This document shows, piece by piece, positions 8,729 through 18,186 of a stretch of DNA of 64,000 bases. Each line of letters starts with the position of its first letter. The stretch's first letter is position 1. Source of the DNA: an uncultured Flaviramulus sp. (GTDB lineage Bacteria; Bacteroidota; Bacteroidia; Flavobacteriales; Flavobacteriaceae); the NCBI GenBank assembly GCA_947495125.1, contig CANLXL010000001.1:62001-126000 (forward strand). The letters run 5' to 3'. A program made the position numbers and the translations under genes. The notes below the pieces were generated by a model. It ran no database searches, was not told the origin of the DNA, and was given only the letters and a program-made list of their open reading frames with translations.

Positions 8729-10012
8729 TAAGGTCTTAGCAACTCTATTAACGGCCTCAATCGTAACATCTAAATCATCATAAGTTAAGGCATCAGCAAT
8801 AAACCAGGTTTCGAATGCGCTTGGTGCAATATAGATCCCTTCATTGAGCATCCCATGAAAGAATTTTTTAAACGTTTCATTATTTCCTTTTGCCGCCATC
8901 TCAAAATCTACAACTTCACTTTCATCAAAATGAACAGAAATCATAGATCCAACTCTATTAATCGTATGACTAACACCCTTAGCACTTAAGACCTTTTCAA
9001 TCCCTACGTGTAAATAGGCTGTTTTTTCAGCTAAACGATTAAATATTTCCACATCGTTATTTAGAGCGTTCAACATCGCTAAACCCGCCGCCATTGCTAA
9101 TGGGTTTCCGCTTAAAGTCCCTGCCTGATATACGGGTCCTAACGGCGCCAAATGATTCATGATTTCGTTTCTTGAAGCAAACGCTCCCACCGGTAAACCA
9201 CCGCCTATAACTTTACCAAAACAAACAATATCCGCATTAATATTATAAAGCTCTTGTGCGCCACCTTTAGCTAAACGAAAACCAGTCATGACTTCATCAA
9301 AAATCAATATAATGTTATGCTTATCACATAAAGCTCTTAAGGTTTTCAAAAAGTCCTTTTTCGGTGGAATACACCCCATATTACCGGCAACCGGTTCTAT
9401 TATAATACAAGCGATCTCTCCTTTATTAGCCTCTATTAAGGTATTAACGTTATCGATATCATTATACCTGGCAAGCAATGTGTCTTTAGCCGTACCCGCA
9501 GTTACTCCCGGGCTATTAGGTTCTCCCAAAGTTACAGCACCACTTCCCGCCTGAATTAAAAACGAATCGGAATGCCCATGATAACAGCCTGCAAACTTTA
9601 TAATCTTGTCTTTTCCGGTGAACCCTCTGGCCAGACGAACAGCACTCATACAGGCCTCTGTTCCCGAGTTTACAAAACGAATCTTATCAATATTGGGCAC
9701 CATGGAAACAGCCAACTCTGCTATTTTAGTCTCAATTTCTGTTGGCATACCAAACGAGGTTCCTTTTTTAGCTTTATCTACCACAGCATTGACTACGGGC
9801 TCAAAAGCATGTCCTAAAATCATAGGGCCCCATGAATTTATATAATCGATCAATCGATTACCGTCTTCATCATACAAATAAGCACCTTTAGCTTCTTTTA
9901 CAAAAATCGGCGTGCCGCCAACACCTTTAAAAGCACGAACAGGAGAATTTACACCTCCGGGAATAACATTTTCCGCCTGTGCAAATAATGCACTACTACG
10001 TTTATAATTCAT
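8726..10012 (-). CDS. hemL: Glutamate-1-semialdehyde 2,1-aminomutase
   Basis: This 428-residue protein has the normal length for HemL. It converts glutamate-1-semialdehyde to 5-aminolevulinate with pyridoxal phosphate, in the C5 pathway of tetrapyrrole synthesis in the cytoplasm. Visible family features are the N-terminal block [37 protein letters not shown] (about residue 112), the PLP-binding aspartate in [10 protein letters not shown] (about 237-246), and the Schiff-base lysine K267 in [15 protein letters not shown]. It starts 6 bases after the glucosaminidase stop, so it is the third gene of a minus-strand operon. Confidence 0.95.
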   Translation of the reverse strand: MNYKRSSALFAQAENVIPGGVNSPVRAFKGVGGTPIFVKEAKGAYLYDEDGNRLIDYINSWGPMILGHAFEPVVNAVVDKAKKGTSFGMPTEIETKIAELAVSMVPNIDKIRFVNSGTEACMSAVRLARGFTGKDKIIKFAGCYHGHSDSFLIQAGSGAVTLGEPNSPGVTAGTAKDTLLARYNDIDNVNTLIEANKGEIACIIIEPVAGNMGCIPPKKDFLKTLRALCDKHNIILIFDEVMTGFRLAKGGAQELYNINADIVCFGKVIGGGLPVGAFASRNEIMNHLAPLGPVYQAGTLSGNPLAMAAGLAMLNALNNDVEIFNRLAEKTAYLHVGIEKVLSAKGVSHTINRVGSMISVHFDESEVVDFEMAAKGNNETFKKFFHGMLNEGIYIAPSAFETWFIADALTYDDLDVTIEAVNRVAKTL

Positions 10013-10018
10013 TCTTAA

Positions 10019-10843
10019 TTATTTTTTTGACGATGGCTTAACTTGGAGTTCCTGCCCAATATACAATGCCGTATCACTCAAACTATTCATATTTTGAAGT
10101 TCTTTAACCGTAACGTTGTAACGTTTTGAAATAGAGTACAAAGTATCCCCTTTTACAACAGTATATTTAATAACTTTATGTTCTGGAACCTCATGTTTCA
10201 CATAAGAATCGCCGAGGACCTCTTTATCAAATTTATATAACTTATACCGCTCTATCAGGCTGATTAGCTTTTGTGGATACTTCCTATCGGTGGCATAACC
10301 CGCAGCTTTTAAACCTTTAGCCCATCCCTTATAATTTTCTTTTTTAAGTTTGAAGAGTTTCGCATAGCGTTTCCGTTCGGATAAAAACAAGGAATGGTCT
10401 CTAAACGAATATTTAGCATCCTTATATTTTCGAAAACATTCCTGAGATTTATCATCGTCATGATAGATCTTCTTCCCGATCCAATCATGACATTTTATAC
10501 CAAAATGATTGTTCGCTTTTACCGAAAGTCTGCCCTTACCTGAACCGGATTCTAAAATACCCTGAGCCAAAGTAATACTTGCAGGAATATGATATAATTG
10601 CATTTCACTCTTTGCGATATCCTTATAGGTATCAATATACTTTTCAGTCGCATTTGCATAGACTTTAGTAGTTACCTCAACAGGGCCTTTATCAGGCCTT
10701 TGCTCTTCTTTTTTCTCAAGCTGTTTCGTAGTCTCTTTAGAGTTTTTAGTAACTACGGTTTTTTTCGTGCGACAACTAAAAAGCATACACAGTAGTAATA
10801 CCGCCAGACCTACTTTTTTAATTTTTTTAAACTTTTTATTCAA
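10019..10843 (-). CDS. Glucosaminidase-domain lipoprotein with C-terminal LysM
   Basis: This 274-residue protein has a signal peptide with a lipobox-like end (LLLCMLFSCRT; Cys near residue 24), so it is a likely lipoprotein. A mannosyl-glycoprotein endo-beta-N-acetylglucosaminidase type domain covers about residues 75-200, with ASITLAQGILESGSGKGRL holding the expected catalytic glutamate, and NNHFGIKC. One LysM domain (about 226-270, KGDTLYSISKRYNV) binds peptidoglycan. The predicted role is peptidoglycan hydrolysis in the envelope. It overlaps the upstream gene by 8 bases and is 6 bases from hemL. Confidence 0.9.
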   Translation of the reverse strand: MNKKFKKIKKVGLAVLLLCMLFSCRTKKTVVTKNSKETTKQLEKKEEQRPDKGPVEVTTKVYANATEKYIDTYKDIAKSEMQLYHIPASITLAQGILESGSGKGRLSVKANNHFGIKCHDWIGKKIYHDDDKSQECFRKYKDAKYSFRDHSLFLSERKRYAKLFKLKKENYKGWAKGLKAAGYATDRKYPQKLISLIERYKLYKFDKEVLGDSYVKHEVPEHKVIKYTVVKGDTLYSISKRYNVTVKELQNMNSLSDTALYIGQELQVKPSSKK

Positions 10844-11747
10844 TGATCGATAAATTTTTCTTTTTTAATACTGTATTCATTCCTGAAACGCCTTGCAAAC
10901 CTCCCGTATGAATAGCTAATATTTTGGAATTTTTTTTAAAATACCCTTTTTGGATCAAATCAAAAATGCCAAACATCATTTTCCCCGTATACACAGGATC
11001 CAAAGGAATGCCTTGCATTTTCTTAAACCTATTGATAAAACTTATTAATTCCTCATTTATTTTAGCATAACCACCAAAATGGTAATTGCCAATAAGCTTC
11101 CAATTGTTTTGAATTACAAATTTACTAATATCTTGTTGTAAAAAGCCCCCCTTTAAGGCAGGAAAACCAAAAACTTGTTGACTGGGTTTTGAACAATTTA
11201 CAATTCCTGAAATAGTCCCTCCCGTGCCAACAGAACAACAGATATAATCAAAATGCTTATCATTCGGGGTTAATATTTCTTCGCACCCTTTTATAGCCAG
11301 GCCATTAGTTCCCCCTTCCGGAATCAGGTAAAAATCGTTAAATTCTTGCTCTAAACTGTGTACAAATGATTCCGAAGTCTTGTCCCTATAAACGTCTCTG
11401 GAAACAAATTTAAATTGCATTCCGCAGTCTTTAGCAAAACTTAATGTTGCATTATCATAGATTTTATCCTCTACCTCTTCTCCGCGAATAATACCTACCG
11501 TTTTAAACCCCAGTGCATTCCCTGCTGAAGCAACTGCAGCAATATGATTAGAAAAAGCTCCACCAAATGTTAATAATGTTTTAAATCCAAGTTTTTCAGC
11601 TTCAATGAGGTTATATTTTAATTTTCGGTATTTGTTTCCGGAAACAAAGGGATGAATTTTATCCTCACGTTTCAAATACAACTCAACACCCATATTATCG
11701 GCTAAAAGAACCTTTTGGTTTACACTATTTTCAGGTTTAAAAATCAT
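10836..11747 (-). CDS. 1-aminocyclopropane-1-carboxylate deaminase / D-cysteine desulfhydrase family protein
   Basis: This 303-residue PLP enzyme is of fold type II. It shows YLKREDKIHPFVSGNKYRKL (about 24-43, the region with the PLP lysine), TFGGAFSNHIAA (about 61-72) and GTGGTISGI (about 175-183), as in the ACC deaminase/D-cysteine desulfhydrase group. The true substrate cannot be told from sequence; Bacteroidota members are generally not proven ACC deaminases. It is the first gene of the operon with the glucosaminidase and hemL. Its ATG lies only five bases after a perfect TATCTTTG box. Confidence 0.85.
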   Translation of the reverse strand: MIFKPENSVNQKVLLADNMGVELYLKREDKIHPFVSGNKYRKLKYNLIEAEKLGFKTLLTFGGAFSNHIAAVASAGNALGFKTVGIIRGEEVEDKIYDNATLSFAKDCGMQFKFVSRDVYRDKTSESFVHSLEQEFNDFYLIPEGGTNGLAIKGCEEILTPNDKHFDYICCSVGTGGTISGIVNCSKPSQQVFGFPALKGGFLQQDISKFVIQNNWKLIGNYHFGGYAKINEELISFINRFKKMQGIPLDPVYTGKMMFGIFDLIQKGYFKKNSKILAIHTGGLQGVSGMNTVLKKKNLSIIE

Positions 11748-11752
11748 TAACG

Positions 11753-11760
11753 CAAAGATA
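11753..11760 (-). promoter_or_regulatory. Bacteroidota -7 promoter box for the ACC-deaminase-like operon
   Basis: On the minus strand the box reads TATCTTTG, an exact match to TAnnTTTG, and the ATG follows after only CGTTA. A start site a few bases after the box would give a leaderless or almost leaderless mRNA. No clear -33 TTTG is seen at the expected distance. Confidence 0.5.
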
Positions 11761-11821
11761 CTTTAAAATCCTTTGATCTATTCTATTCTATGAACGCCCA
11801 GAGTTATTTTCTAATTTACAT

Positions 11822-11829
11822 TATCTTTG
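11822..11829 (+). promoter_or_regulatory. Bacteroidota -7 promoter box for the DUF5522 gene
   Basis: TATCTTTG followed by CCACA and then ATG at 11835 mirrors the box of the divergent gene at 11753-11760. It decides the start of the small gene: the earlier in-frame ATG at 11790 would lie upstream of the promoter box. The -33 element is not clear. Confidence 0.5.
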
Positions 11830-11834
11830 CCACA

Positions 11835-11990
11835 ATGAAAAAAATCATCCCCATTGAAGAAGGCGATTACTATCTGACACCAGAAGGTTATCGCTGTTTT
11901 ACAGAACAATACCATTTAAGAAGAGGCTACTGTTGTGAAAGCGGTTGCAGGCATTGCCCCTATGGCTACAACGCTACTACTTCTCGCTAA
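11835..11990 (+). CDS. DUF5522 family small Cys-rich protein
   Basis: This is a 51-residue protein starting MKKIIPIEEGDYYLTPEGY. The family signature is the end of the protein: RGYCCESGCRHCPYG, with four cysteines and a histidine that could bind a metal. The family is small, conserved in Bacteroidota and of unknown function. The start at 11835 is preferred over 11790 because the preceding 15 residues are hydrophobic, unlike the family, and contain the -7 box. Confidence 0.8.
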   Translation: MKKIIPIEEGDYYLTPEGYRCFTEQYHLRRGYCCESGCRHCPYGYNATTSR

Positions 11991-12165
11991 ACCGGAGGAA
12001 AAACCAGTCCAAAAAACGGATAAAACAAGCATCCAGATCAAAATTTAACAGTATCCTTGGTATGATTATTGCTGTATTTACATTAACTTTATAAGGATAA
12101 AAATCTAAATTTTCCATTTAGCGTATCTTATTTAGTTTATTGTAACCATTATAAAAAAGAGCACT

Positions 12166-12726
12166 ATGAAAAAAATTTTAAGAACATTACCCGTTTTAGC
12201 TTTACTCATTTTGGTATCGTCTTGCAGCTCGGTAAGAGTGGCAGCCGACTATGATAAAAACACAAAATTCGGTGAATACAAGACCTTTGCATTCTTTAAA
12301 ACCGGTATAGACAAAGCAGAGATAAGCGACTTAGACAAAAGAAGAATTCTTCGTGCCATTGAGGCCGAGCTTTTGACCAAAGGATATACAAAATCTGAAA
12401 ATCCTGATTTACTCATCAGTCTTTTCACCAAATCTCAGCAGCGTGTAAACGTGTATAACAATGCCTGGGGTAATGGTGGCTGGGGCTGGGGACCTGGTTG
12501 GGGCTGGGGACCCGGTTGGGGTTGGGGTTGGAACCAACAACCCAATGTTTCCACAAGTATTCAGGGGATGTTGTATGTAGATCTTATTGATGCTAACAAA
12601 AAAGAACTCGTATGGCAAGGCATGGGAAGTGGCTATTTAAGCCGAAATATGGAGAAAAAAGAAGAACGGATTAAAGAGTTTGTCTCTAAAATTATGGAGA
12701 AATACCCTCCTGGAGCTCTGCAATAA
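12166..12726 (+). CDS. DUF4136 domain lipoprotein
   Basis: This 186-residue protein has a signal peptide ending in a lipobox (LLILVSSCSS; Cys near residue 20). The DUF4136 fold begins with VRVAADYDKNTKFGEYKTFAFF and continues with a helix EAELLTKGYTKSENPDLLI. A Gly/Trp-rich insert with alternating GWGWGPGWGWGPG units lies at about residues 101-124 and is a short tandem repeat at DNA level. The domain ends with KELVWQGMGSGYL. These are envelope lipoproteins of unknown function. A terminator follows. Confidence 0.85.
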   Translation: MKKILRTLPVLALLILVSSCSSVRVAADYDKNTKFGEYKTFAFFKTGIDKAEISDLDKRRILRAIEAELLTKGYTKSENPDLLISLFTKSQQRVNVYNNAWGNGGWGWGPGWGWGPGWGWGWNQQPNVSTSIQGMLYVDLIDANKKELVWQGMGSGYLSRNMEKKEERIKEFVSKIMEKYPPGALQ

Positions 12727-12738
12727 AAAGTGTAAAAT

Positions 12739-12772
12739 AAAAAAGCAACTTAATTAATGGGTTGCTTTTTTA
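12739..12772 (+). terminator. Intrinsic terminator after the DUF4136 gene
   Basis: A 10-bp stem (12740-12749 with 12761-12770) has an 11-base AT-rich loop, an A-run before it and a T-run within and after its right arm. It starts 13 bases after the stop codon. The next gene is convergent, so the structure can serve both strands. Confidence 0.75.
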
Positions 12773-12820
12773 TTTATGAAAACCCTGTTTCAGACGGTCA
12801 TCGTAAATCGTTTAGTCATT

Positions 12821-13924
12821 TTACATGACAATGTGGTTTTTCCAAACATAGGGTTCCGGAATATTATCATCATCTATAAGTTGTCGTATATCGATTTCAA
12901 TGCCCCTACTCATATCGGTAATAGGGACATCATTTGGTCCACCTTCAAAAGGGTTTTCAGTATTTTCTCCAATAGCTTCCATAGTATGAAATACCCATGC
13001 AATTAAAGCACTAAAGGGCACAGAAAACCAAACAAAATGCTTAGCAATAGTTTCTTGCGTTACATGAATGAAAGAGGCACGTTCTTCATGTCTACTCAAT
13101 AACGTCAATATCTTTTCACCAAAACTTTCGAACTCCTCCATGATTCCATAAGGGATCAGCAAAATAAAAATCCATACAAACAAATAATTAAGTGTTGCAA
13201 ATTGTCGCGGATAGGGAAAGTTTTTAATACGCTCGCTTTTTCCTTGCAAGGCATAGAACTCTACGAGCATATTGGTCATTTCCATATGTCTGAAGTCTTC
13301 AATCAAACCATTATTCATTAATTCTTTTAATCTTCTTGACTGAATTCCCAGCAATTGAGAAGCTTGGTTCCCCTTAGCAAACACCTCTTTATATTCTGCT
13401 TCAGAAATATAGGGTTTAATGTTGTCTTCAATAGGTTCAACATCTTCACAAACTCGATACGCAGCTGCTCTGAACTCTTTATTAGACCGTTTAGATTTCA
13501 GATGCATTTCCCAGGGTTTATCTTTTCGTAGCTGGTACCGCAAGGCCGTTAACCATGCGACATGACGATGTACCAACTCACGTTTAATGACTTGTAGTTC
13601 TTCTTCACTCCGCGCTTGAACTGTATGATCATTATTAATAAAATCCTTCACCATGATAGTCCATGAGCGTGAAGCATTAACAATACCTCCCCAAATTTTT
13701 CGAGCTTCCCATAATCGATCGTACGATGCATTATTTTTAAAACTAACAATAAAAGCCACGGCAGTACCTAAAACCCCAAGAGGCAGCCAAGGTACATGAA
13801 GCCATTTTAAGCCCAAAACATCAAACAGAACGACGGGAATTAATGCTAAAAAAAGAAATAATAAGATATGGCGGCGTGTCCATCTCAACACCCCGGCGAT
13901 TGGAAATATGCGTCTTGTATACAT
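12821..13924 (-). CDS. Bestrophin family protein
   Basis: This 367-residue protein belongs to the bacterial bestrophin (UPF0187) family of anion or cation channels in the inner membrane. It starts with a basic segment and a hairpin of two membrane helices (about residues 20-62), followed by the family block FKNNASYDRLWEARKIWGG (about 63-81). Another membrane region lies at about residues 242-262 and 298-315, and the pattern GGPNDVPI is near residue 333. Bacterial homologues form pentamers; the ion carried here cannot be stated. It stands alone between convergent and divergent neighbours. Confidence 0.9.
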   Translation of the reverse strand: MYTRRIFPIAGVLRWTRRHILLFLFLALIPVVLFDVLGLKWLHVPWLPLGVLGTAVAFIVSFKNNASYDRLWEARKIWGGIVNASRSWTIMVKDFINNDHTVQARSEEELQVIKRELVHRHVAWLTALRYQLRKDKPWEMHLKSKRSNKEFRAAAYRVCEDVEPIEDNIKPYISEAEYKEVFAKGNQASQLLGIQSRRLKELMNNGLIEDFRHMEMTNMLVEFYALQGKSERIKNFPYPRQFATLNYLFVWIFILLIPYGIMEEFESFGEKILTLLSRHEERASFIHVTQETIAKHFVWFSVPFSALIAWVFHTMEAIGENTENPFEGGPNDVPITDMSRGIEIDIRQLIDDDNIPEPYVWKNHIVM

Positions 13925-14084
13925 AATTTTTATTAAAATCTTAAGACATAAATATATAAAACTATTTGGTTAATATTTAAAAACACAGGCTTCTAATAGG
14001 ATACTATTAAATTATAATAACTAAAACCTCTATTTTTATGAATTATTCGTATTTTTACTTCAATAATGTCATCAAAAAAAGAAA

Positions 14085-15845
14085 ATGTCTTACACTATCG
14101 AATCCAATGTCATTCTAAATCGCTTACCAAAGCATTTAAAGCAGTTTATGAAACCTCAAAACTATAAGGATTATTCTGCTATAGATCAAGCTGTTTGGCG
14201 TTATGTAATGCGTAAAAACGTAGACTTTTTAACAACCGTAGCTCACAAATCTTATTTAGAAGGGTTAAAACAAACCGGAATTTCTATTGATAGCATTCCT
14301 AATATGTATGGGATGAACAGGATCTTAAAAGATATTGGATGGGCGGCTGTAGCCGTTGATGGTTTTATACCTCCCAATGCTTTTATGGAGTTTCAAGCTT
14401 ATAATGTATTGGTCATTGCGAGCGATATTAGACAATTGGAACATATTGAATATACACCGGCACCCGATATTATTCATGAAGGTGCGGGGCATGCCCCTAT
14501 AATAGCTAATCCCGAATATGCCGAGTATTTAAGGCGATTTGGAGAAGTGGGTTGCAAAGCCATTTCCTCGGCCAAAGACTACGAATTGTATGAAGCAGTC
14601 AGGCATTTATCCATTATAAAAGAAGCTCCGAATTCCGGTGAAGATGATATCGCTTCCGCGGAAAAGAAAGTAGAAGAACTACAACAAAATATGGGAGAGC
14701 CCAGCGAAATGGCGCTCATTAGAAACTTACATTGGTGGACCGTTGAGTACGGGCTAATAGGCACTCTTGAAAGTCCAAAAATTTATGGTGCCGGCTTACT
14801 CTCTTCTATTGGGGAAAGTGCTTGGTGTATGACCGATAATGTTGAAAAACTACCCTACGATATTAATGCTACTTATAAAAACTTTGACATTACCAAACCT
14901 CAGCCCCAGCTTTTTGTCACACCGGATTTTGCGCATTTAAGCTTGGTGTTAGAAGAATTTGCCAATACTATGGGCCTTCGTAAAGGTGGACTTTCTGGAG
15001 TTACTAAATTGATAAATTCAAAAGCCATGGGTAGCATTGAGTTAAGCACGGGTATTCAAATTTCCGGCGTCTTTACACATGTTATTGAACACGAAAGTAA
15101 ACCCATATATATTCAAACTACAGGAGAAACGGCTTTGGCCTATCGCGAAAAAGAATTGGTTGGCCACGGTGTAGAAACACACGCTAAAGGTTTTGGATCG
15201 CCCATTGGAAGGCTTAAAGGTATTAATTTAGCCATTGAAGATATGAGTCCGAGAGACCTTGCCGCCTATAATATCTATGAAGAACAAAATGTAACCCTCG
15301 AGTTCGAAGGAGGCATTACTATTTCGGGAGAGATCATTACCGGTAAACGCAATTTACAGGGAAAAATAATTCTAATTAGTTTTAAAAACTGTACCGTAGC
15401 GCATCAAGACACTGTTTTGTTTAAACCCGAATGGGGAAATTACGATATGGCTGTTGGCAAGGATATTGTTTCCGCCTTTTCCGGACCTGCCGATTTGCAA
15501 AGTTTTAATTTAATCACGCATGTACCATCCGAAAAAACGATTCAAGTAGAAAAATCTAAAGAACGCCTAGAACTGGAAGATTTCTATCAGCAAGTACGCG
15601 ATTACCGCGAAGAGAAAAACAGAACTATTTCCAGGACTAAGGTATTAGAGCAGCTCATTGAAAAACATTCTAACGACTGGTTATTACCTGTTGAACTCTA
15701 CGAATTAGCCTTTAAAGGCCAAGAACATACGCTATGTGAAAACATTTTAAAACACCTGGAAACCATCAAACAAAACAGACCCGAGGTTGGACGTTTAATT
15801 GATGATGGATTGGGGATTATTGAAAAGAACGGAGTCGTTAAATAA
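14085..15845 (+). CDS. Aromatic amino acid hydroxylase (phenylalanine 4-monooxygenase family)
   Basis: This 586-residue protein carries the biopterin-dependent aromatic amino acid hydroxylase domain in its first half. The iron ligands are visible: PDIIHEGAGHAP (two His, about residues 127-138) and the glutamate in WWTVEYGLIGT (about 213-223). It probably hydroxylates phenylalanine, but tryptophan or another substrate cannot be excluded. The C-terminal half, about 250 residues, is an extension found in Bacteroidota relatives. Its stop directly abuts the stop of the convergent enoyl-CoA hydratase gene, with no base between them. Confidence 0.9.
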   Translation: MSYTIESNVILNRLPKHLKQFMKPQNYKDYSAIDQAVWRYVMRKNVDFLTTVAHKSYLEGLKQTGISIDSIPNMYGMNRILKDIGWAAVAVDGFIPPNAFMEFQAYNVLVIASDIRQLEHIEYTPAPDIIHEGAGHAPIIANPEYAEYLRRFGEVGCKAISSAKDYELYEAVRHLSIIKEAPNSGEDDIASAEKKVEELQQNMGEPSEMALIRNLHWWTVEYGLIGTLESPKIYGAGLLSSIGESAWCMTDNVEKLPYDINATYKNFDITKPQPQLFVTPDFAHLSLVLEEFANTMGLRKGGLSGVTKLINSKAMGSIELSTGIQISGVFTHVIEHESKPIYIQTTGETALAYREKELVGHGVETHAKGFGSPIGRLKGINLAIEDMSPRDLAAYNIYEEQNVTLEFEGGITISGEIITGKRNLQGKIILISFKNCTVAHQDTVLFKPEWGNYDMAVGKDIVSAFSGPADLQSFNLITHVPSEKTIQVEKSKERLELEDFYQQVRDYREEKNRTISRTKVLEQLIEKHSNDWLLPVELYELAFKGQEHTLCENILKHLETIKQNRPEVGRLIDDGLGIIEKNGVVK

Positions 15846-16604
15846 TTACTTGTTTTTAAACCGCTTCAAAGTTTCTTTAGTAAACGCACCTAAAACCAAT
15901 TGCCCACTAATTTCAGCACGTTCCAGAAGTAGATCATCCCAATGGTTGGTATCTTTCCAAAAAACTTGCTTCATTTGTCTTAAGGCCTCCGGGTTATAGC
16001 TCGCCAATTTTTCGGCGAGAATTTTTACGGCCTCATCCAAAGCTTCTACGGTATCAAAAACATCTGCATACAGTCCTTTGTCCTTAGCAAAATCTACAGA
16101 AAAAAAAGTTTCTGCATTGATCGTCATCTGTGACATCGCAGCCTCCCCTATTTTTCTGGAAACCGCAGGTTCTATTACGAAGGGTCCAATACCAATACTT
16201 AATTCGCTTAATTTTACAGATGCATGTTTCGTCGCTAAACAATAATCCGTTGCCGCGGCCAAGCCAACTCCGCCTCCGACGGCTTTCCCCTGTATACGAC
16301 CAATAATCAGTTTTGGGCATTTTCGCATGGTATTAATAACCCGGGCAAACCCGGAAAAAAATTGCTTCCCGGTTTGCGTATCATTTATAGCTATTAACTC
16401 CTTAAAGCTGGCTCCGGCACAAAACGTTCTCTCCCCACCGCTTTTTAAGACGATTACTTTTATGCCCTCATTGTCTCTCGCTTCTATAATGGTATTCACC
16501 AATTTTTCAAGATTATCACTGGGCATGGCGTTATGCTCGGGATGAAAAAACTCGATATAACCAACTTGGTTATCAATTTCTAACGTTACGTAAGGTTCTA
16601 ACAT
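15846..16604 (-). CDS. Enoyl-CoA hydratase/isomerase family protein
   Basis: This 252-residue protein has the crotonase fold. The oxyanion-hole segments are FCAGASFKEL (about 61-70) and GKAVGGGVGLAAATDYCLA (about 105-123), followed by KLSELSIGIGPFVI, which provides one acidic residue of the usual pair. The substrate acyl-CoA is not clear; a role in fatty acid, phenylacetate or leucine breakdown is possible. It is the last gene of a minus-strand operon with the threonine dehydratase-like gene (22 bases) and DUF4230. Confidence 0.85.
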   Translation of the reverse strand: MLEPYVTLEIDNQVGYIEFFHPEHNAMPSDNLEKLVNTIIEARDNEGIKVIVLKSGGERTFCAGASFKELIAINDTQTGKQFFSGFARVINTMRKCPKLIIGRIQGKAVGGGVGLAAATDYCLATKHASVKLSELSIGIGPFVIEPAVSRKIGEAAMSQMTINAETFFSVDFAKDKGLYADVFDTVEALDEAVKILAEKLASYNPEALRQMKQVFWKDTNHWDDLLLERAEISGQLVLGAFTKETLKRFKNK

Positions 16605-16626
16605 GATTACAAATTACGACAATTTA

Positions 16627-17562
16627 TCAAAACGGAAGGTTCGAAACATCGACATTTCCACCTGAAATAATAACACCAATTTTTTTGTTCTGTAAAGTTT
16701 CTTTAGCCTTTAAAACAGCAGCAAAAGCCACAGCACTTGAAGGTTCAATGATAATCTTCATACGCTCCCAAATGAGCTTCATGGCCAGTATTATTTCTGA
16801 TTCCTCCACCCTAATAATACGTTCAACACCGGTTTTTATAACGGGAAAATTGCGATCTCCTAAATGTGTTCTTAAGCCATCTGCTATCGTATTTGCCGTA
16901 TCATTTTTTTCAATATTACCGGTTATTAAAGATCGGTATGCATCATCCGCCTCTAGAGGTTCTCCAGCAATAACCTTACAACTCTTGGAAAAATGTCGCG
17001 CCGCTAAAATAGATCCGGCCAATAAACCTCCCCCGCCGACAGGCGTAAAAATATAATCCAAATCGGGATAGTCTTCCAGTAATTCTTTGGCCGCTGTACC
17101 TTGCCCCAGGATAACGTCATCATCATTAGATGGATGAATGAATGTAGCCCCTTTTTCGATTTGAATACGCTTAGCATCATCTTCTCTTGCCTTTGAGTTC
17201 GATTCGCACTCTATGATAACACCATCATAATCGCGTACGGCATCTTTCTTTACCTGAGGCGCATTTTTAGGCATTACAATGTATGCCGTTACCCCTGCTT
17301 CTCTAGCTGCCAACGAAATGGCTTGTGCAAAATTACCCGAAGAATGCGTTACTACCCCCCTATGTTTTTGATCATTGGTCAAATTTAAAATAGCGTTGGT
17401 CGCCCCCCGCATTTTAAAAGCACCCATTTTCTGAAAGTTTTCACATTTAAAATAAACCTGTGTACCCGAAAGTGCATTCAACAATTGAGAGGTTAAAACC
17501 GGGGTTCTATGAATATAAGGCCTAATACGGCTATGAACTCTTTCAAAATTACTTTTATCCAT
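16627..17562 (-). CDS. Serine/threonine dehydratase-like PLP enzyme
   Basis: This 311-residue enzyme is fold type II PLP-dependent. It shows the Schiff-base lysine in GAFKMRGATNA (about residues 47-57), the substrate loop HSSGNFAQA (about 74-82) and the phosphate-binding loop VGGGGLLAG (about 175-183). There is no C-terminal ACT-like regulatory domain, so it is the catabolic/serine racemase-like short form and not the biosynthetic IlvA. L-threonine, L-serine or hydroxyaspartate are possible substrates. It starts 9 bases after the DUF4230 stop. Confidence 0.85.
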   Translation of the reverse strand: MDKSNFERVHSRIRPYIHRTPVLTSQLLNALSGTQVYFKCENFQKMGAFKMRGATNAILNLTNDQKHRGVVTHSSGNFAQAISLAAREAGVTAYIVMPKNAPQVKKDAVRDYDGVIIECESNSKAREDDAKRIQIEKGATFIHPSNDDDVILGQGTAAKELLEDYPDLDYIFTPVGGGGLLAGSILAARHFSKSCKVIAGEPLEADDAYRSLITGNIEKNDTANTIADGLRTHLGDRNFPVIKTGVERIIRVEESEIILAMKLIWERMKIIIEPSSAVAFAAVLKAKETLQNKKIGVIISGGNVDVSNLPF

Positions 17563-17571
17563 ATTTAATCC

Positions 17572-18186
17572 TTATAGTTTCAATCCTTGAAGCGCTTCCA
17601 TATTGGTCATTGGTATCTCGTTATATTGTAAGGTCCAACCCAATGAGTTTGTCAATATATAGAATTTAGACAGCTCACTAATCAGCCTATTCTTAGCATT
17701 AGTTTTTAAATCTGAAGCTTCTATCTTTTTATATAGTGATTCCTTAACCGTAGTTTTAATGTCGTTATAATCTTTAGCCTCAAACGGATTAAAAAAATCG
17801 GATTGAATATCATAATATTCTAAATCCGGATTGATTTTAATCTCTTCTTCAGGGATATTTAATATGGTAAGTGTTTTGGTTTCTTCATCCATTCTAAATT
17901 CTATTTTACTCAAGTCGTAAGCTATGGAAACCTCAGCGTTAACCACAACAAGTGCTTTTTTTTCAGAAGTAAAGTATTCTCCTAAAATGTCTTTGGAATT
18001 CTTATAATTAAAAACTTCGCTGAAATGCCCTTCGGTTACAATGAGTTTTCCAACATTATTAATCTGTTCCTGAATGAGTACTGAATTTTGCTGAAGGACG
18101 ATGCGATCTTCCTTCTTAGCATTACAATACTTAAAAGTGAAAAGAATAATTAAGGTAATAATGACGCCAAATAGAATTTTTCGCAT
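17572..18186 (-). CDS. DUF4230 domain protein
   Basis: This 204-residue protein has an N-terminal membrane anchor (about residues 4-20). DUF4230 follows, with the pattern KLIVTEGHFSEVFNYK (about 47-62), KKALVVVNAEVSIAYDLSK (about 76-94) and a hydrophobic end with NSLGWTLQY. These proteins sit in the cytoplasmic membrane with the domain outside; the function is unknown. It is the first gene of the operon that goes on with the dehydratase-like gene and the enoyl-CoA hydratase. Confidence 0.85.
   Translation of the reverse strand: MRKILFGVIITLIILFTFKYCNAKKEDRIVLQQNSVLIQEQINNVGKLIVTEGHFSEVFNYKNSKDILGEYFTSEKKALVVVNAEVSIAYDLSKIEFRMDEETKTLTILNIPEEEIKINPDLEYYDIQSDFFNPFEAKDYNDIKTTVKESLYKKIEASDLKTNAKNRLISELSKFYILTNSLGWTLQYNEIPMTNMEALQGLKL

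Noticed and set aside
9572-9845. Two overlapping plus-strand frames inside hemL
   Set aside because: They are antisense shadows of a clearly conserved gene.
12470-12540. Gly/Trp tandem repeat as a separate repeat element
   Set aside because: It is an in-frame low-complexity insert of the DUF4136 lipoprotein and is explained by the gene.
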